Assembly: GCF_000517085.1 (NCBI RefSeq)
Contig: NZ_KI912107.1
Location: 1,116,398 to 1,180,397, forward strand
Direction: 5' to 3'
DNA: 64,000 nucleotides
Source: Saccharicrinis fermentans DSM 9555 = JCM 21142
Lineage (GTDB): Bacteria; Bacteroidota; Bacteroidia; Bacteroidales; Marinilabiliaceae
Positions 26,568 through 34,894 of the stretch are shown piece after piece (positions within the stretch are counted from its first letter, which is position 1; the number at the start of each line of letters is the position of its first letter). Under the pieces are notes generated by a model that was not told where the DNA came from, did no database searches, and saw only the letters and a list, made by a program, of their open reading frames with translations. The translations under genes were made by a program, and so were the position numbers.

Positions 26568-26714
26568 TTTAGTTTTTTAACATTTTTGTGGAGCTATTTG
26601 TCTTATGTGACAGGACTGATTGTTGTGAGGTGGTCTTTGTTACTAGTTGTTTATGTTTGTATTATGAGTGAGCTGTGTTTCTAAAATTGATGAGTTATGG
26701 TATTTAATGATGGT

Positions 26715-26728
26715 GTGAAATGGTTCAC
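26715..26728 (+). promoter_or_regulatory. ATGG-centred palindrome, site 1
   Basis: GTGAA-ATGG-TTCAC, a perfect 5-bp inverted repeat. The wider TGTGA-N6-TCAC also fits a CRP-type half-site layout. First of three related sites before the YfiR-like gene. Confidence 0.45.
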
Positions 26729-26787
26729 TATTATTTTGTAATATGGTTTTGTAATATGGTCTTGTAGGGTAGCGTAAATTAAAATTT

Positions 26788-26801
26788 GTTAAATGGTAAA
26801 C
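26788..26801 (+). promoter_or_regulatory. ATGG-centred palindrome, site 2 (imperfect)
   Basis: GTTAA-ATGG-TAAAC has the same spacer as sites 1 and 3, with 4 of 5 pairs matching. Its centre lies 73 bases from site 1. Confidence 0.35.
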
Positions 26802-26851
26802 TATTTGGTCTCAGCTTCGTAATATTAAAAAAATAGCGATCAATCTTATCT

Positions 26852-26867
26852 GATGAAATGGTTCATC
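26852..26867 (+). promoter_or_regulatory. ATGG-centred palindrome, site 3
   Basis: GATGAA-ATGG-TTCATC, a perfect 6-bp inverted repeat that runs into CATCTTTG, a near match to the -7 consensus. It ends 34 bases before the ATG at 26902, so a bound protein would block or position RNA polymerase. Confidence 0.45.
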
Positions 26868-26901
26868 TTTGAAATGAATAGAATTTAAATAGATTATAAA
26901 A

Positions 26902-27414
26902 ATGAAGGTTAAAAATTTATCGGTACTACTGGCTTTTGTCTTTGTCTTTAATTTTGTTGACGCACAGGTGCGAATTCAAAAGGTGGAGGCTTCTTTTATA
27001 GCTAACTTTATGAGGTATATAAAATGGCCTGGACAGGAGTCTATAAAAACAATGAAAGTAGGTGTTTTCGGGACAAACCAAGCCATATATGATGAACTTA
27101 ACATAACAATTAATGGTAAAAATGTTGGTATGGCTACCATAGCGGTTGTAGAGGTGCAATCAGCAGAAGAGATGAAGGATTGTCATATTGTGTTCGTTTC
27201 GCGAGAAAAGTTGTTTAAAGCCAAAAAGGAGTTGGAGGCGCTGGGTGCCAATTCTGTTATGACAATCACGGAAGAGCAAAACTATATGCCTAAATTTGCC
27301 ATGGTAAATTTTAAGGTAGTTAATAGCAAATTAACTTTTCAGTTGAATCAGGAATTGGCCAAACAAAAGAAAATCCAAGTAAGTTCTAAATTGGTTCAAA
27401 TGGCTTCGAGTTAA
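26902..27414 (+). CDS. YfiR family (DUF4154) exported protein
   Basis: 170 residues with a signal peptide (LSVLLAFVFVFNFVDAQ). It matches the YfiR/DUF4154 pattern: VEASFIANFMRYIKWP near the N-terminus, IGVFG-like strand VGVFGTNQAIYDEL, CHIVFVSREK, and the closing MVNFKVVNSKLTFQLNQELAKQKKIQVSSKL. In Pseudomonas, YfiR is a periplasmic repressor of the diguanylate cyclase YfiN. No GGDEF partner is adjacent here, so the function in this organism is open. A strong terminator follows. Three palindromes with a common ATGG centre precede it, suggesting tight regulation. Confidence 0.85.
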   Translation: MKVKNLSVLLAFVFVFNFVDAQVRIQKVEASFIANFMRYIKWPGQESIKTMKVGVFGTNQAIYDELNITINGKNVGMATIAVVEVQSAEEMKDCHIVFVSREKLFKAKKELEALGANSVMTITEEQNYMPKFAMVNFKVVNSKLTFQLNQELAKQKKIQVSSKLVQMASS

Positions 27415-27493
27415 TAGTATTTTGTAGCTACCTGTTTTGTCACTGTGTTTGTTGTGATTAAATGGGTATTTGAAAAATCAATGTATGTGCTAG

Positions 27494-27538
27494 GCATAAT
27501 CAAGGCAGATCTTCGTCTGTGCTGATTATGCTTTTTTT
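27494..27538 (+). terminator. Intrinsic terminator after the YfiR-like gene
   Basis: GCATAATCA (27494-27502) pairs with TGATTATGC (27523-27531), with further pairing inside (GGCAGA/TCTG-GC), then a run of seven T. Confidence 0.88.
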
Positions 27539-27566
27539 GTATGGGTGGCTATTTTAATAAAAAGAT

Positions 27567-27574
27567 TATCTTTG
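27567..27574 (+). promoter_or_regulatory. TAnnTTTG -7 box for the MaoC gene
   Basis: TATCTTTG, with predicted start near 27581, 26 bases before the ATG at 27607. Confidence 0.5.
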
Positions 27575-27606
27575 GCTGAAATTGTAGAATAAATTATAAA
27601 TTGTAT

Positions 27607-28071
27607 ATGGCGCAAATGATTATTAAAAGCTTTGAAGAACTGGAAGCTTTAAAAGGACAAGAAATAGGAAAATCAGATTATCATATAATCACACAGGAGC
27701 AGATAAACTTGTTTGCAGAAGCAACCATGGATCATCAATGGATTCATACTGATCCAGAGAAAGCAAAGAAAGAATCTCCATTTGGCAATACAATTGCACA
27801 TGGGTATTTAACGGTTTCGCTATTGGCTTTTTTGTGGGAGCAAATTGTTGAGGTGCAGAATATTAAATTGCAAGTAAACTATGGAATTGAAAGTCTTAAG
27901 TTTAATCAGGCTGTTTTGGTGGACTCAAAAGTGAGATTGGTGGCTAAAGTGGTGGATGTTAAAAATCTGAGAGGAACTACCAAGGCCAATATAGGCGTGG
28001 TTATGGAAATAGAAGGAAGTAAAAAGCCTGCTTTTGAAGGGGAAATAGTATTTTTATATCATTTTAACTAA
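27607..28071 (+). CDS. MaoC family dehydratase ((R)-specific enoyl-CoA hydratase type)
   Basis: 154 residues from the ATG at 27607; a TTG two codons earlier is less likely. This is a single hot-dog domain. The hydratase 2 motif is intact: FAEATMDHQWIHTDPEKA.....SPFGNTIAHGYLTVSL, with the catalytic Asp/His pair in DHQWIH. Such enzymes hydrate enoyl-CoA to (R)-3-hydroxyacyl-CoA, or act on branched or modified acyl-CoA. It has its own promoter and no operon partner, so the physiological substrate is unclear. Confidence 0.9.
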   Translation: MAQMIIKSFEELEALKGQEIGKSDYHIITQEQINLFAEATMDHQWIHTDPEKAKKESPFGNTIAHGYLTVSLLAFLWEQIVEVQNIKLQVNYGIESLKFNQAVLVDSKVRLVAKVVDVKNLRGTTKANIGVVMEIEGSKKPAFEGEIVFLYHFN

Positions 28072-28373
28072 CTAGTCAGCCCCCTCTTTATTATTTATTA
28101 CAAACCGAAACAGTTTTGATATGAGGTAATGCTACTTTTCTTTTTTTTAATAGTAAATTATTTTAAAAACTAAAAAATGCCGTTTTGTCTTTTAGATGTT
28201 CGCGGCAATATCTCATGAATAAATTAGGTGGGTTTTTTGACCATTGTATATAGGGCTGTCTTTTTTGAGATGGCTTTTTTTGTGCTCTTGCTGAGTTAGT
28301 GTGTAAATACGGATTATTATAAATGATCTGTGATCTTTTCTGTATATAGTTTAATTCATTATTTATTGATATT
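28072..28373. other. Intergenic region without recognised features
   Basis: About 300 AT-rich bases between the MaoC and S41 protease genes. I see T-rich tracts but no convincing terminator stem, promoter match, RNA gene or gene remnant. The region must contain the S41 promoter, since both flanking genes point right and the gap is long. Confidence 0.4.
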
Positions 28374-29750
28374 ATGAGGATTTTTAATTTTTTGAGGCTT
28401 ATCGCTTTTTTTGTGTTCGGTTCCTTGTTACTGATGGCTTGTGAAGATACTGATAACGATACGGATATTGATCCGGAATTGTTATTGGTGAATAATTTTA
28501 TATATGACAATATGAATAACTATTACTTGTGGAATACTAAAATGCCTATTTTGGATCCTAATACACAAAGTGATAGTGAAGACTTTTTTAATAAGTTGTT
28601 ATATGAAAAAATTGATAAATGGTCATTTATCACTGATGATGTAGACGAATTAAATAATTATTTTGATGGTGTTAGGGTGGAAATGGGGTATTCTTTGCAA
28701 GGATATTACTTGGAAGAGGGAAGTGATCGTGTAGTCGCTTTTGTTGAATATGTTGAACCGGATGGGCCGGCTGATAAGGCTGGTCTGAAACGAGGTGATT
28801 TGATAGTGGCGATAAATGGTGGGTGGATTACTGAAGATAATTACGCGGATTTATTCTATGATGAACAACTAAATGTTGGTTTGGGAACTATTGAGAATGG
28901 CATTGTTTATGATTTAAACCCTACTGTTAATTTGGTAGCTGAAGAGTTGAATATTAATCCGGTGCTGCAAACAGAGGTGTTTGATGTGGATGGGGTAAAG
29001 ATTGGATATTTAGCTTATACAAGTTTTATTAGTAAATTTGATGATCATTTAGAAGCTGTTTTTTCTGATTTTAAGAATGCGGGTGTCTCTGAGTTAATTT
29101 TAGATTTGCGATATAATGGGGGTGGATCTGTTGAATCAGCTAAACTGATGGCTAGTATGATTTGTCCGGCCTCTTGCGTGGGTAAGTTATTTTTAAGAAC
29201 AGCTTATAATGAGGCCTTAGATGAAGCTATAAAAAATATGTACCCCGATACTTATACCGAGCAGTTTGAAGATTATTTCGAAAGCAATGGCAATAATTTA
29301 GATTTGAGTAATTTGTATGTTTTAACAACCAGCGGAACAGCTTCTGCCAGCGAAATGGTTATTTATAGCTTGTCTCCATATATGAATGTTGTTCAAATAG
29401 GGGAGCAATCACACGGAAAATATTATGGTTCTATAACTATTTATGATGAAGAAAAAAAGCATAGCTGGGCCATGCAGCCTATAGTTATGAGAGCGGAAAA
29501 TGTGGATAATTCAATCGATTATAGTGTAGGGTTGATTCCTGATTATGAAATGAATGATAATTATGAATACGAATTAGGGGATAGTGAAGAAGTGCTTACT
29601 TCTTTTGCGATTTCTTTAATTAAGGGCTCAGGTACTCAAACAAATAAGGTTCTGAAATCAGTACAAAAAAATGCATGTATTCCTTCCGATGTGTTTAAGC
29701 AGATGGAAAATCCACTGAAGTATCAGATGTATAAGAACCTCTTGAAGTAG
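28374..29750 (+). CDS. S41 family peptidase (C-terminal processing protease-like) lipoprotein
   Basis: 458 residues. The lipobox LLMAC (Cys23) predicts membrane anchoring, followed by an acidic stretch. An N-terminal cap with YYLWNTKMP (about 50-58) precedes a PDZ domain (about 105-185, EPDGPADKAGLKRGDLIVAI). The peptidase domain carries LILDLRYNGGGSVES (about 241-255), the catalytic serine region TSGTASASEM (319-328) and the lysine in IGEQSHGKYYGS. This architecture is common for secreted Bacteroidota S41 proteases. Probably a single-gene unit. Confidence 0.92.
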   Translation: MRIFNFLRLIAFFVFGSLLLMACEDTDNDTDIDPELLLVNNFIYDNMNNYYLWNTKMPILDPNTQSDSEDFFNKLLYEKIDKWSFITDDVDELNNYFDGVRVEMGYSLQGYYLEEGSDRVVAFVEYVEPDGPADKAGLKRGDLIVAINGGWITEDNYADLFYDEQLNVGLGTIENGIVYDLNPTVNLVAEELNINPVLQTEVFDVDGVKIGYLAYTSFISKFDDHLEAVFSDFKNAGVSELILDLRYNGGGSVESAKLMASMICPASCVGKLFLRTAYNEALDEAIKNMYPDTYTEQFEDYFESNGNNLDLSNLYVLTTSGTASASEMVIYSLSPYMNVVQIGEQSHGKYYGSITIYDEEKKHSWAMQPIVMRAENVDNSIDYSVGLIPDYEMNDNYEYELGDSEEVLTSFAISLIKGSGTQTNKVLKSVQKNACIPSDVFKQMENPLKYQMYKNLLK

Positions 29751-29874
29751 GGCATCTGTGTTTAGTGTCTTCGGAATGAACAGGTTGTTCTTTTGAAGGA
29801 GAAGCTATAAGGGTTAATGTTTTATGATGTGGCATCGATTTTATCGACACAGAATTATCCTATTCTTAGAAATA

Positions 29875-29909
29875 AAAAATCCCTCTTCAATTTTTGAAGA
29901 GGGATTTTT
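29875..29909. terminator. Bidirectional terminator between the S41 protease and rplS
   Basis: AAAAATCCCTCTTCAA (29875-29890) pairs perfectly with TTGAAGAGGGATTTTT (29894-29909), a 16-bp stem with a 3-base loop. A and T tracts lie on both sides, serving both converging genes. Confidence 0.9.
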
Positions 29910-29925
29910 ATTTATGAAGAGTTTC

Positions 29926-30276
29926 TTACATTCTTCTTTCTTTAATTCTGGCTTTTTTACCCGTAAGTCCACGCAAGTAGTAAATACGTTTTCTGCGAAC
30001 TTTACCATAACGGTTTACTTCAATTGACTCGATGAAAGGTGAATTTAAAGGAAAAATTCTTTCAACCCCTTGGTTTCCTGACATTTTTCTTACAGTCATC
30101 ATTTTAGCTGACCCTGCACCTTTAATCTGAATAACTACACCTTTGAAAATCTGGATACGTTCCTTATTTCCCTCTTTAATCTTATAAGATATAGAGATGG
30201 TGTCGCCTGCTCCAAAAGAAGGTCTTTCTTTTGTTTCAGTTTTAAATGCGTCTTCGGCAATTTTAATTAAATCCAT
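29926..30276 (-). CDS. rplS: 50S ribosomal protein L19
   Basis: 116 residues when started at the conserved [11 protein letters not shown] (ATG 30276); an ATG at 30297 would add seven residues not found in the family. Family hallmarks: [38 protein letters not shown]-like [19 protein letters not shown], and the C-terminal [23 protein letters not shown]19 lies at the 30S-50S interface. It is a stand-alone gene here, not next to rimM/trmD, and ends at a strong bidirectional terminator. Confidence 0.97.
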   Translation of the reverse strand: MDLIKIAEDAFKTETKERPSFGAGDTISISYKIKEGNKERIQIFKGVVIQIKGAGSAKMMTVRKMSGNQGVERIFPLNSPFIESIEVNRYGKVRRKRIYYLRGLTGKKARIKERRM

Positions 30277-30434
30277 TTTTTTAAAATATGATTGCATTTA
30301 ACAAATACATGCAATATTACGTGAACCACCTGTTCAATAAGAGATTACATGCAGATTAATATAATCGGCCGCAAAGATAGGGTTTTTATTTTATTTGTAA
30401 AATTAAATTGGTTTTTCTTTTTTGTATATTTGAC

Positions 30435-31238
30435 TTACTTTCGATAATGGGTGCTTTCAAATATTTTGTCAGCAGAGCCGGTGATAAATCCTTGAAACAG
30501 TTGGCCATCTGGAAGCGTGAAGCGTTCGGCAAATTCGTAATAACAGGCCGGTATTTCGTAACGACCTTCAATAAAGTCGATCATTACTTTATCGGCTAAA
30601 GTGCTTGATTGTTTTAGAAACTGTTCTTTACTGCCCTTAATAATTCCGCCTGCACTGTTTAGCTCAATGGCGTTTTTTGTTAAGAAATCATTCAACATTT
30701 CCAGGGATGAGAAACTTTTTAGAGGGTTAACCAATACGGTAAAGTGATTGGCTCTAAAGCCGTGCACGTATAACCAGGCGGCGTATTCTGATTCTGCCCG
30801 TAATTGTTCAAAATTTCTGTAGCTAAGATTTGGCACAGGGTTGTGTGCAAATATGAGTTCATCATTCAAGGATAGGTGGTGTAATAGGTTTAAATAGTGT
30901 TTGTTAATGAGTTTTTGCGCCGTCTGGCTGAGTGCTTTGCATTCCAATTGGCTGATAAAGATTTTGGGTGCATGAGGAATTTTATCATTTTCATAGTGTT
31001 TTGCTGTTAATTTTTTTTCTTTAAATCGATAATTTCCCTTTTCTTTGTATCCTCTAACTTCAAAAGCTTTGGCAAGCACATCAATATTGATTTTTGGTAA
31101 ATTGTACGTTCTGAATGCAATATGGTCATTTCGAATTTCTTCATTTTCACTTTTTAACAGTGAATGAATATTACCGACCGAAGGATTTAACGATATATAA
31201 TCGGCAAATAGTCTTGAAAATACAGCTTGCAGGTCCAT
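30435..31238 (-). CDS. DUF1338 protein, HglS-like 2-oxoadipate dioxygenase/decarboxylase
   Basis: 267 residues. Hallmarks of DUF1338: NDHIAFRTYNLP (about 37-48, with a metal-binding His), FRANHFTVLVNPL (second His), GGIIKGSKEQFLKQSSTLADKV, IPACYYEFAERF (Glu ligand) and GFITGSADKIFESTHYRK at the end. HglS from Pseudomonas converts 2-oxoadipate to 2-hydroxyglutarate in lysine degradation, using a vicinal-oxygen-chelate-like iron site. Members in fermentative Bacteroidota have not, to my knowledge, been assigned a substrate, so the reaction is inferred. No lysine catabolic neighbours are visible. It is divergent from pta. Confidence 0.87.
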   Translation of the reverse strand: MDLQAVFSRLFADYISLNPSVGNIHSLLKSENEEIRNDHIAFRTYNLPKINIDVLAKAFEVRGYKEKGNYRFKEKKLTAKHYENDKIPHAPKIFISQLECKALSQTAQKLINKHYLNLLHHLSLNDELIFAHNPVPNLSYRNFEQLRAESEYAAWLYVHGFRANHFTVLVNPLKSFSSLEMLNDFLTKNAIELNSAGGIIKGSKEQFLKQSSTLADKVMIDFIEGRYEIPACYYEFAERFTLPDGQLFQGFITGSADKIFESTHYRK

Positions 31239-31432
31239 CTTTAAAATTTTTTATAATAAGTTAAGAAATTTATAGCTGAATTTCAAGTAAATAAGTGAAC
31301 ATCCTTTTTTTGCGGATGTTGTCATATCGCATTGATTGTTATTCTATAATAGTATGTGCCAATTAATGAAGTGATTGAGTACGAATTAAAAAATGATTTT
31401 AATTAATAAATTTATCATATAATATACCTGAA

Positions 31433-32437
31433 ATGGAGTTCATTAACAAACTGAAGGCCAAGGCCAAAGAAAACAAAAAAAGAATTGTCCTACCTGAGGG
31501 ACTAGAAGAAAGAACGCTGAAAGCAGCTGACACAATTATTAAAGAAGGTTTTGCTGATATTATTTTGATTGGTAATCCGGATGCTATTGCTAAAGAAGCT
31601 GATAAATTTAATTTGAGTCATATTCAGCAGGCTAAAATAATAGATCCTCAAAATCATGATAAGAAGGAGCAGTATACTCAATTATTGATGGATTTACGTA
31701 AAAGCAAAGGTCTAACCCAAGAGCAAGCTGAGAAATTGGTGTTAAATCCTTTGTATCTATCTACTTTGATGATTAAGAGTGGAGATGCTGATGGAGAAGT
31801 TGCAGGAGCAGAAAATTCAACAGGAGATGTACTTCGTCCTGCATTTCAGATTGTAAAAACCTTACCTGGTATCAAAGTTGTTTCTGGTGCTTTTATTATG
31901 ATTCTACCAGATAATGAGTTTGGCGACAATGGTATGTTAGTATTTGCTGACGGTGCCGTGCATCCCAATCCAACAGCCAGTGAGTTGGCTGAAATTGCCG
32001 TGGTTACCGGAAGAACAACAAAGTCTATTGTGGGTATGGAACCGCGTGTGGCCATGTTGAGTTTTTCTACCAAAGGAAGCGCAAAGCATGAGATGGTTGA
32101 CAAAGTGGTTGAGGCTACTCGTCTGGCCAAAGAGATGGATCCTCATTTGAAGATAGATGGAGAACTGCAAGCTGATGCAGCCATTGTGGAGGCAATTGGT
32201 GCTAAAAAAGCTCCAGACAGTGAGATCGCAGGAAAAGCCAATGTCTTGGTGTTTCCTAACTTGGAAACGGGTAATATTTGCTATAAATTGGTGCAACGAA
32301 TGGCACATGCAGAGGCTATAGGACCTGTATTGCAAGGAATGGCTGCTCCTATCAATGATTTGTCCAGGGGATGTTCTGTAAGTGATATTGTTAACTTGGT
32401 GGCTATTACTGCAAATCAAGCAGCAGGTAACGTTTGA
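31433..32437 (+). CDS. pta: Phosphate acetyltransferase
   Basis: 334 residues, the short single-domain form of Pta (PTA_PTB family), which converts acetyl-CoA and phosphate to acetyl phosphate and CoA. Seen: KKRIVLPEGLEERTLKAAD, GDADGEVAGAENSTGDVLRPA, GRTTKSIVGMEPRVAMLSFSTKGSA (the phosphate/CoA region) and NVLVFPNLETGNICYKLVQR. It opens a six-gene cluster of acyl-phosphate enzymes in which ackA completes the acetate branch. The gap to the next gene is 71 bases. Confidence 0.96.
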   Translation: MEFINKLKAKAKENKKRIVLPEGLEERTLKAADTIIKEGFADIILIGNPDAIAKEADKFNLSHIQQAKIIDPQNHDKKEQYTQLLMDLRKSKGLTQEQAEKLVLNPLYLSTLMIKSGDADGEVAGAENSTGDVLRPAFQIVKTLPGIKVVSGAFIMILPDNEFGDNGMLVFADGAVHPNPTASELAEIAVVTGRTTKSIVGMEPRVAMLSFSTKGSAKHEMVDKVVEATRLAKEMDPHLKIDGELQADAAIVEAIGAKKAPDSEIAGKANVLVFPNLETGNICYKLVQRMAHAEAIGPVLQGMAAPINDLSRGCSVSDIVNLVAITANQAAGNV

Positions 32438-32508
32438 TCTGAAAAGTAGTATGTGAATGGATTCTCAAATCGGTCCATATTTTAACTGTAAAAACAAAAA
32501 CAATATAA

Positions 32509-33471
32509 ATGGCTGAAATTTTAGTAGAACCTATTGAAGGTTATGCGTTAAGCAAAGATAAGAAAAAAGGGACTACACTTTTTTCTAAAATTGGTGTTAT
32601 TGGATGTGGTAAGGAAGGGCAAAGTATTGCCCGTATTGCTGGTTGGCACGGTATGGAGGTGGTGTTTCTAGAGCTGTCTGAGGAAAATATTGAACGTGCT
32701 ATTTCCAATATTGGTAAAGAATTGGATAACCGAATCGAGAACTGGGGACTGACGGCTGGTGAGAAAAAAGCTATTATGAGTCGTATTAACGGCACCTTGG
32801 ATTATAAAGATTTGGCCGACTGTGATTTTGTGATTGAAGCGATTCGTTCTGAATCAAATATAAGTTTCAGAAGTATTGAGGAGCGTAAAGAGGTTTTTAG
32901 AAAGGTGGAAGAGATCGTGCGTGAAGATACGATCATAGCTACTAATTCTACCACTATTATTATCACAGAGTTGGCTTCTGAAATGAAAAAGCCCGACAGA
33001 TGTATTAGCTTACACTTTTTTGTAGCTTCTCCTGAGGCTAAAATTATTGAGGTGGTCAAAGGTTTATATACTTCAGAAGAAGTGTATAACAAAGTATATA
33101 CTTTTGTTAAGTTAATTAACCGAGATGTTATTCCCGTGGAGGAATCTGCCGGTCTAGTGAGTGTTCGCTTGTATGTTACCTTGTTAAATGAAGCTTGTCA
33201 GGTATTGATGGAGGGAATTGCTAGTCTGCCTGATATTGATAAAACAATGAATGTGGGCCTAGGTATGAGATTCGGTCCTTTTAGAACCGCTGATATCATT
33301 GGTTTAAATAAAATTTCTAAATGGATGGATAACTTATATGAAGAGTTCGGAAATTCAAAGTATAAGCCGAGTCCAATGATTAAGAGATTGGTACGTGCCA
33401 AACGTTTAGGAAAACAAACCGGAGAAGGTTTTTATAAGTACAATGAAAATGGTGATATTATTTTGGAATAA
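32509..33471 (+). CDS. 3-hydroxyacyl-CoA dehydrogenase family (3-hydroxybutyryl-CoA dehydrogenase-like)
   Basis: 320 residues. An extension of about 25 residues precedes the Rossmann fold (KIGVIGCGKEGQSIA), followed by the NAD-domain CDFVIEAIRSESN and TNSTTIIITELAS. SLHFFVASPEAKIIEVVKG contains the region with the catalytic His. The C-terminal domain has FGPFRTADIIGLNKIS and GEGFYKYNENG. It would oxidise 3-hydroxybutyryl-CoA or reduce acetoacetyl-CoA. Its place between pta and ackA, with ptb and buk downstream, fits a butyrate-type fermentation step, although crotonase and butyryl-CoA dehydrogenase genes are not here. Confidence 0.9.
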   Translation: MAEILVEPIEGYALSKDKKKGTTLFSKIGVIGCGKEGQSIARIAGWHGMEVVFLELSEENIERAISNIGKELDNRIENWGLTAGEKKAIMSRINGTLDYKDLADCDFVIEAIRSESNISFRSIEERKEVFRKVEEIVREDTIIATNSTTIIITELASEMKKPDRCISLHFFVASPEAKIIEVVKGLYTSEEVYNKVYTFVKLINRDVIPVEESAGLVSVRLYVTLLNEACQVLMEGIASLPDIDKTMNVGLGMRFGPFRTADIIGLNKISKWMDNLYEEFGNSKYKPSPMIKRLVRAKRLGKQTGEGFYKYNENGDIILE

Positions 33472-33506
33472 GTAAGCCAGTTTATTAAATAGTAAGAAAA
33501 TAACCA

Positions 33507-34724
33507 ATGAATATATTAGTTTTAAATTGTGGTAGTTCCTCCATTAAGTATCAGTTATTCAACATGGATGACAATAGTCATCATGTGTTGGGCAAGGGAG
33601 CTGTAGAGAAAATTGGACTCAAAGGTTCTTTTTTAAAACATGAAAAAGAAAATGGTGAAAAGGTACTACTGGAAGGTGAGATTTTGGATCACCAAACAGG
33701 TATAGATTATATTTTGGGTCTGTTGTCCAGTGAAAAACATGGTTGTATTAAAAATCTGGAAGAGATTGATGCAGTAGGACACCGTGTGGTACATGGGGGG
33801 GAAACCTTTAATTCAAGTGTGTTTATCACCAACGAGGTAGTGGATAAAATGAATGAGTGCATCGATTTGGCACCGCTTCATAATCCACCTAATCTAAGTG
33901 GAATATCGGCTATCGAACATTTGTTACCGAGTGTTCCTCAGGTAGGTGTTTTTGATACCGCATTTCACCAAACAATGCCTAAACATGCCTATATGTATGC
34001 TATACCTTATTCTTTGTATCAAAAATATGGTATCAGACGTTATGGCTTCCACGGAACCAGTCATAAGTATGTGTCGGCGCGGGCATGTGAGATATTAGGT
34101 ATAGACTATGCTAAAGCCAAAGTCATTTCATGTCACCTGGGTAATGGTGCTTCTATCTCGGCCGTTAAAAATGGAGAGTCTGTGGATACTTCCATGGGTT
34201 TTACTCCTATTGAAGGGTTAATGATGGGTACGCGCGCCGGGGATCTGGATATCGGCGCAGCTACCTATATCATGGATAAAGAAATGATAGGTACAAGATC
34301 CGCCAGTGTGCTCTTTAATAAGCAAAGTGGTCTGATGGGGGTAACAGGTATTTCTTCTGATATGCGTGAGATTAGGGCTGCAGCTGCTAAAGGTGATAAA
34401 ATGGCTATATTGGGTATGGACATGTACGCTTATAGGGTTAAAAAGTATGTAGGTGCTTATGCTGCCGCCATGGGGGGAGTTGATGTTATATTATTTACAG
34501 GTGGAATTGGTGAAAATGCCACTTACCTTCGCCAGGAAATATGTTCAGAACTAGAATATATGGGCGTTGAGATGGATGATAAAGTAAATGAAACAGTCCT
34601 TGGCGAAGAAGCGGTTGTGAGTAAAGACAGTAGCAAGGTGAAAATCATGGTAGTGCCTACCGATGAAGAACTCGTAATTGCTAAGGATACAAGGCAAATT
34701 GTTGAGGAATTAGCTAATAGATAG
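33507..34724 (+). CDS. ackA: Acetate kinase
   Basis: 405 residues, normal for AckA. It makes acetate and ATP from acetyl phosphate. Seen: VLNCGSSSIKYQLF at the start, GHRVVHGGETF, APLHNPPN, GVFDTAFHQTMP (catalytic Asp), RYGFHGTSHKYVS, ISCHLGNGASISA, and FTGGIGENA near the C-terminus. It lies 35 bases after the dehydrogenase gene and is followed by a terminator-like hairpin, so pta-hbd-ackA may form one unit and ptb-ptb-buk another. Confidence 0.97.
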   Translation: MNILVLNCGSSSIKYQLFNMDDNSHHVLGKGAVEKIGLKGSFLKHEKENGEKVLLEGEILDHQTGIDYILGLLSSEKHGCIKNLEEIDAVGHRVVHGGETFNSSVFITNEVVDKMNECIDLAPLHNPPNLSGISAIEHLLPSVPQVGVFDTAFHQTMPKHAYMYAIPYSLYQKYGIRRYGFHGTSHKYVSARACEILGIDYAKAKVISCHLGNGASISAVKNGESVDTSMGFTPIEGLMMGTRAGDLDIGAATYIMDKEMIGTRSASVLFNKQSGLMGVTGISSDMREIRAAAAKGDKMAILGMDMYAYRVKKYVGAYAAAMGGVDVILFTGGIGENATYLRQEICSELEYMGVEMDDKVNETVLGEEAVVSKDSSKVKIMVVPTDEELVIAKDTRQIVEELANR

Positions 34725-34747
34725 ATTCAAATTTCGCAATAAAAGTA

Positions 34748-34797
34748 AATAAAGGTGCAGTACTGCTTCAACTGGAAATGGTATTTGCACCTTTATT
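34748..34797 (+). terminator. Terminator-like hairpin between ackA and ptb
   Basis: AATAAAGGTGCA (34748-34759) pairs perfectly with TGCACCTTTATT (34786-34797): 12 bp with a 26-base loop. There is no long T-run, so it may attenuate rather than stop transcription. Confidence 0.55.
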
Positions 34798-34894
34798 GCT
34801 TATAAAAGTCATTTTTATAGTGCTTTATCAACCGTATTTTTAGGATCAGCAAATCGAGATATTATAAGGTAAAAATTTATTTAAAAGGTAGGAT

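Noticed and set aside
28163-28510. 115-codon frame on the minus strand
   Set aside because: It overlaps the start and signal peptide of the S41 protease and has low-complexity composition without homology features.
31298-31320. AACATCC/GGATGTT inverted repeat between the DUF1338 gene and pta as a terminator
   Set aside because: Both genes point away from it, so a terminator is not expected; at 7 bp with a T-filled loop it may be a minor regulatory element or chance.
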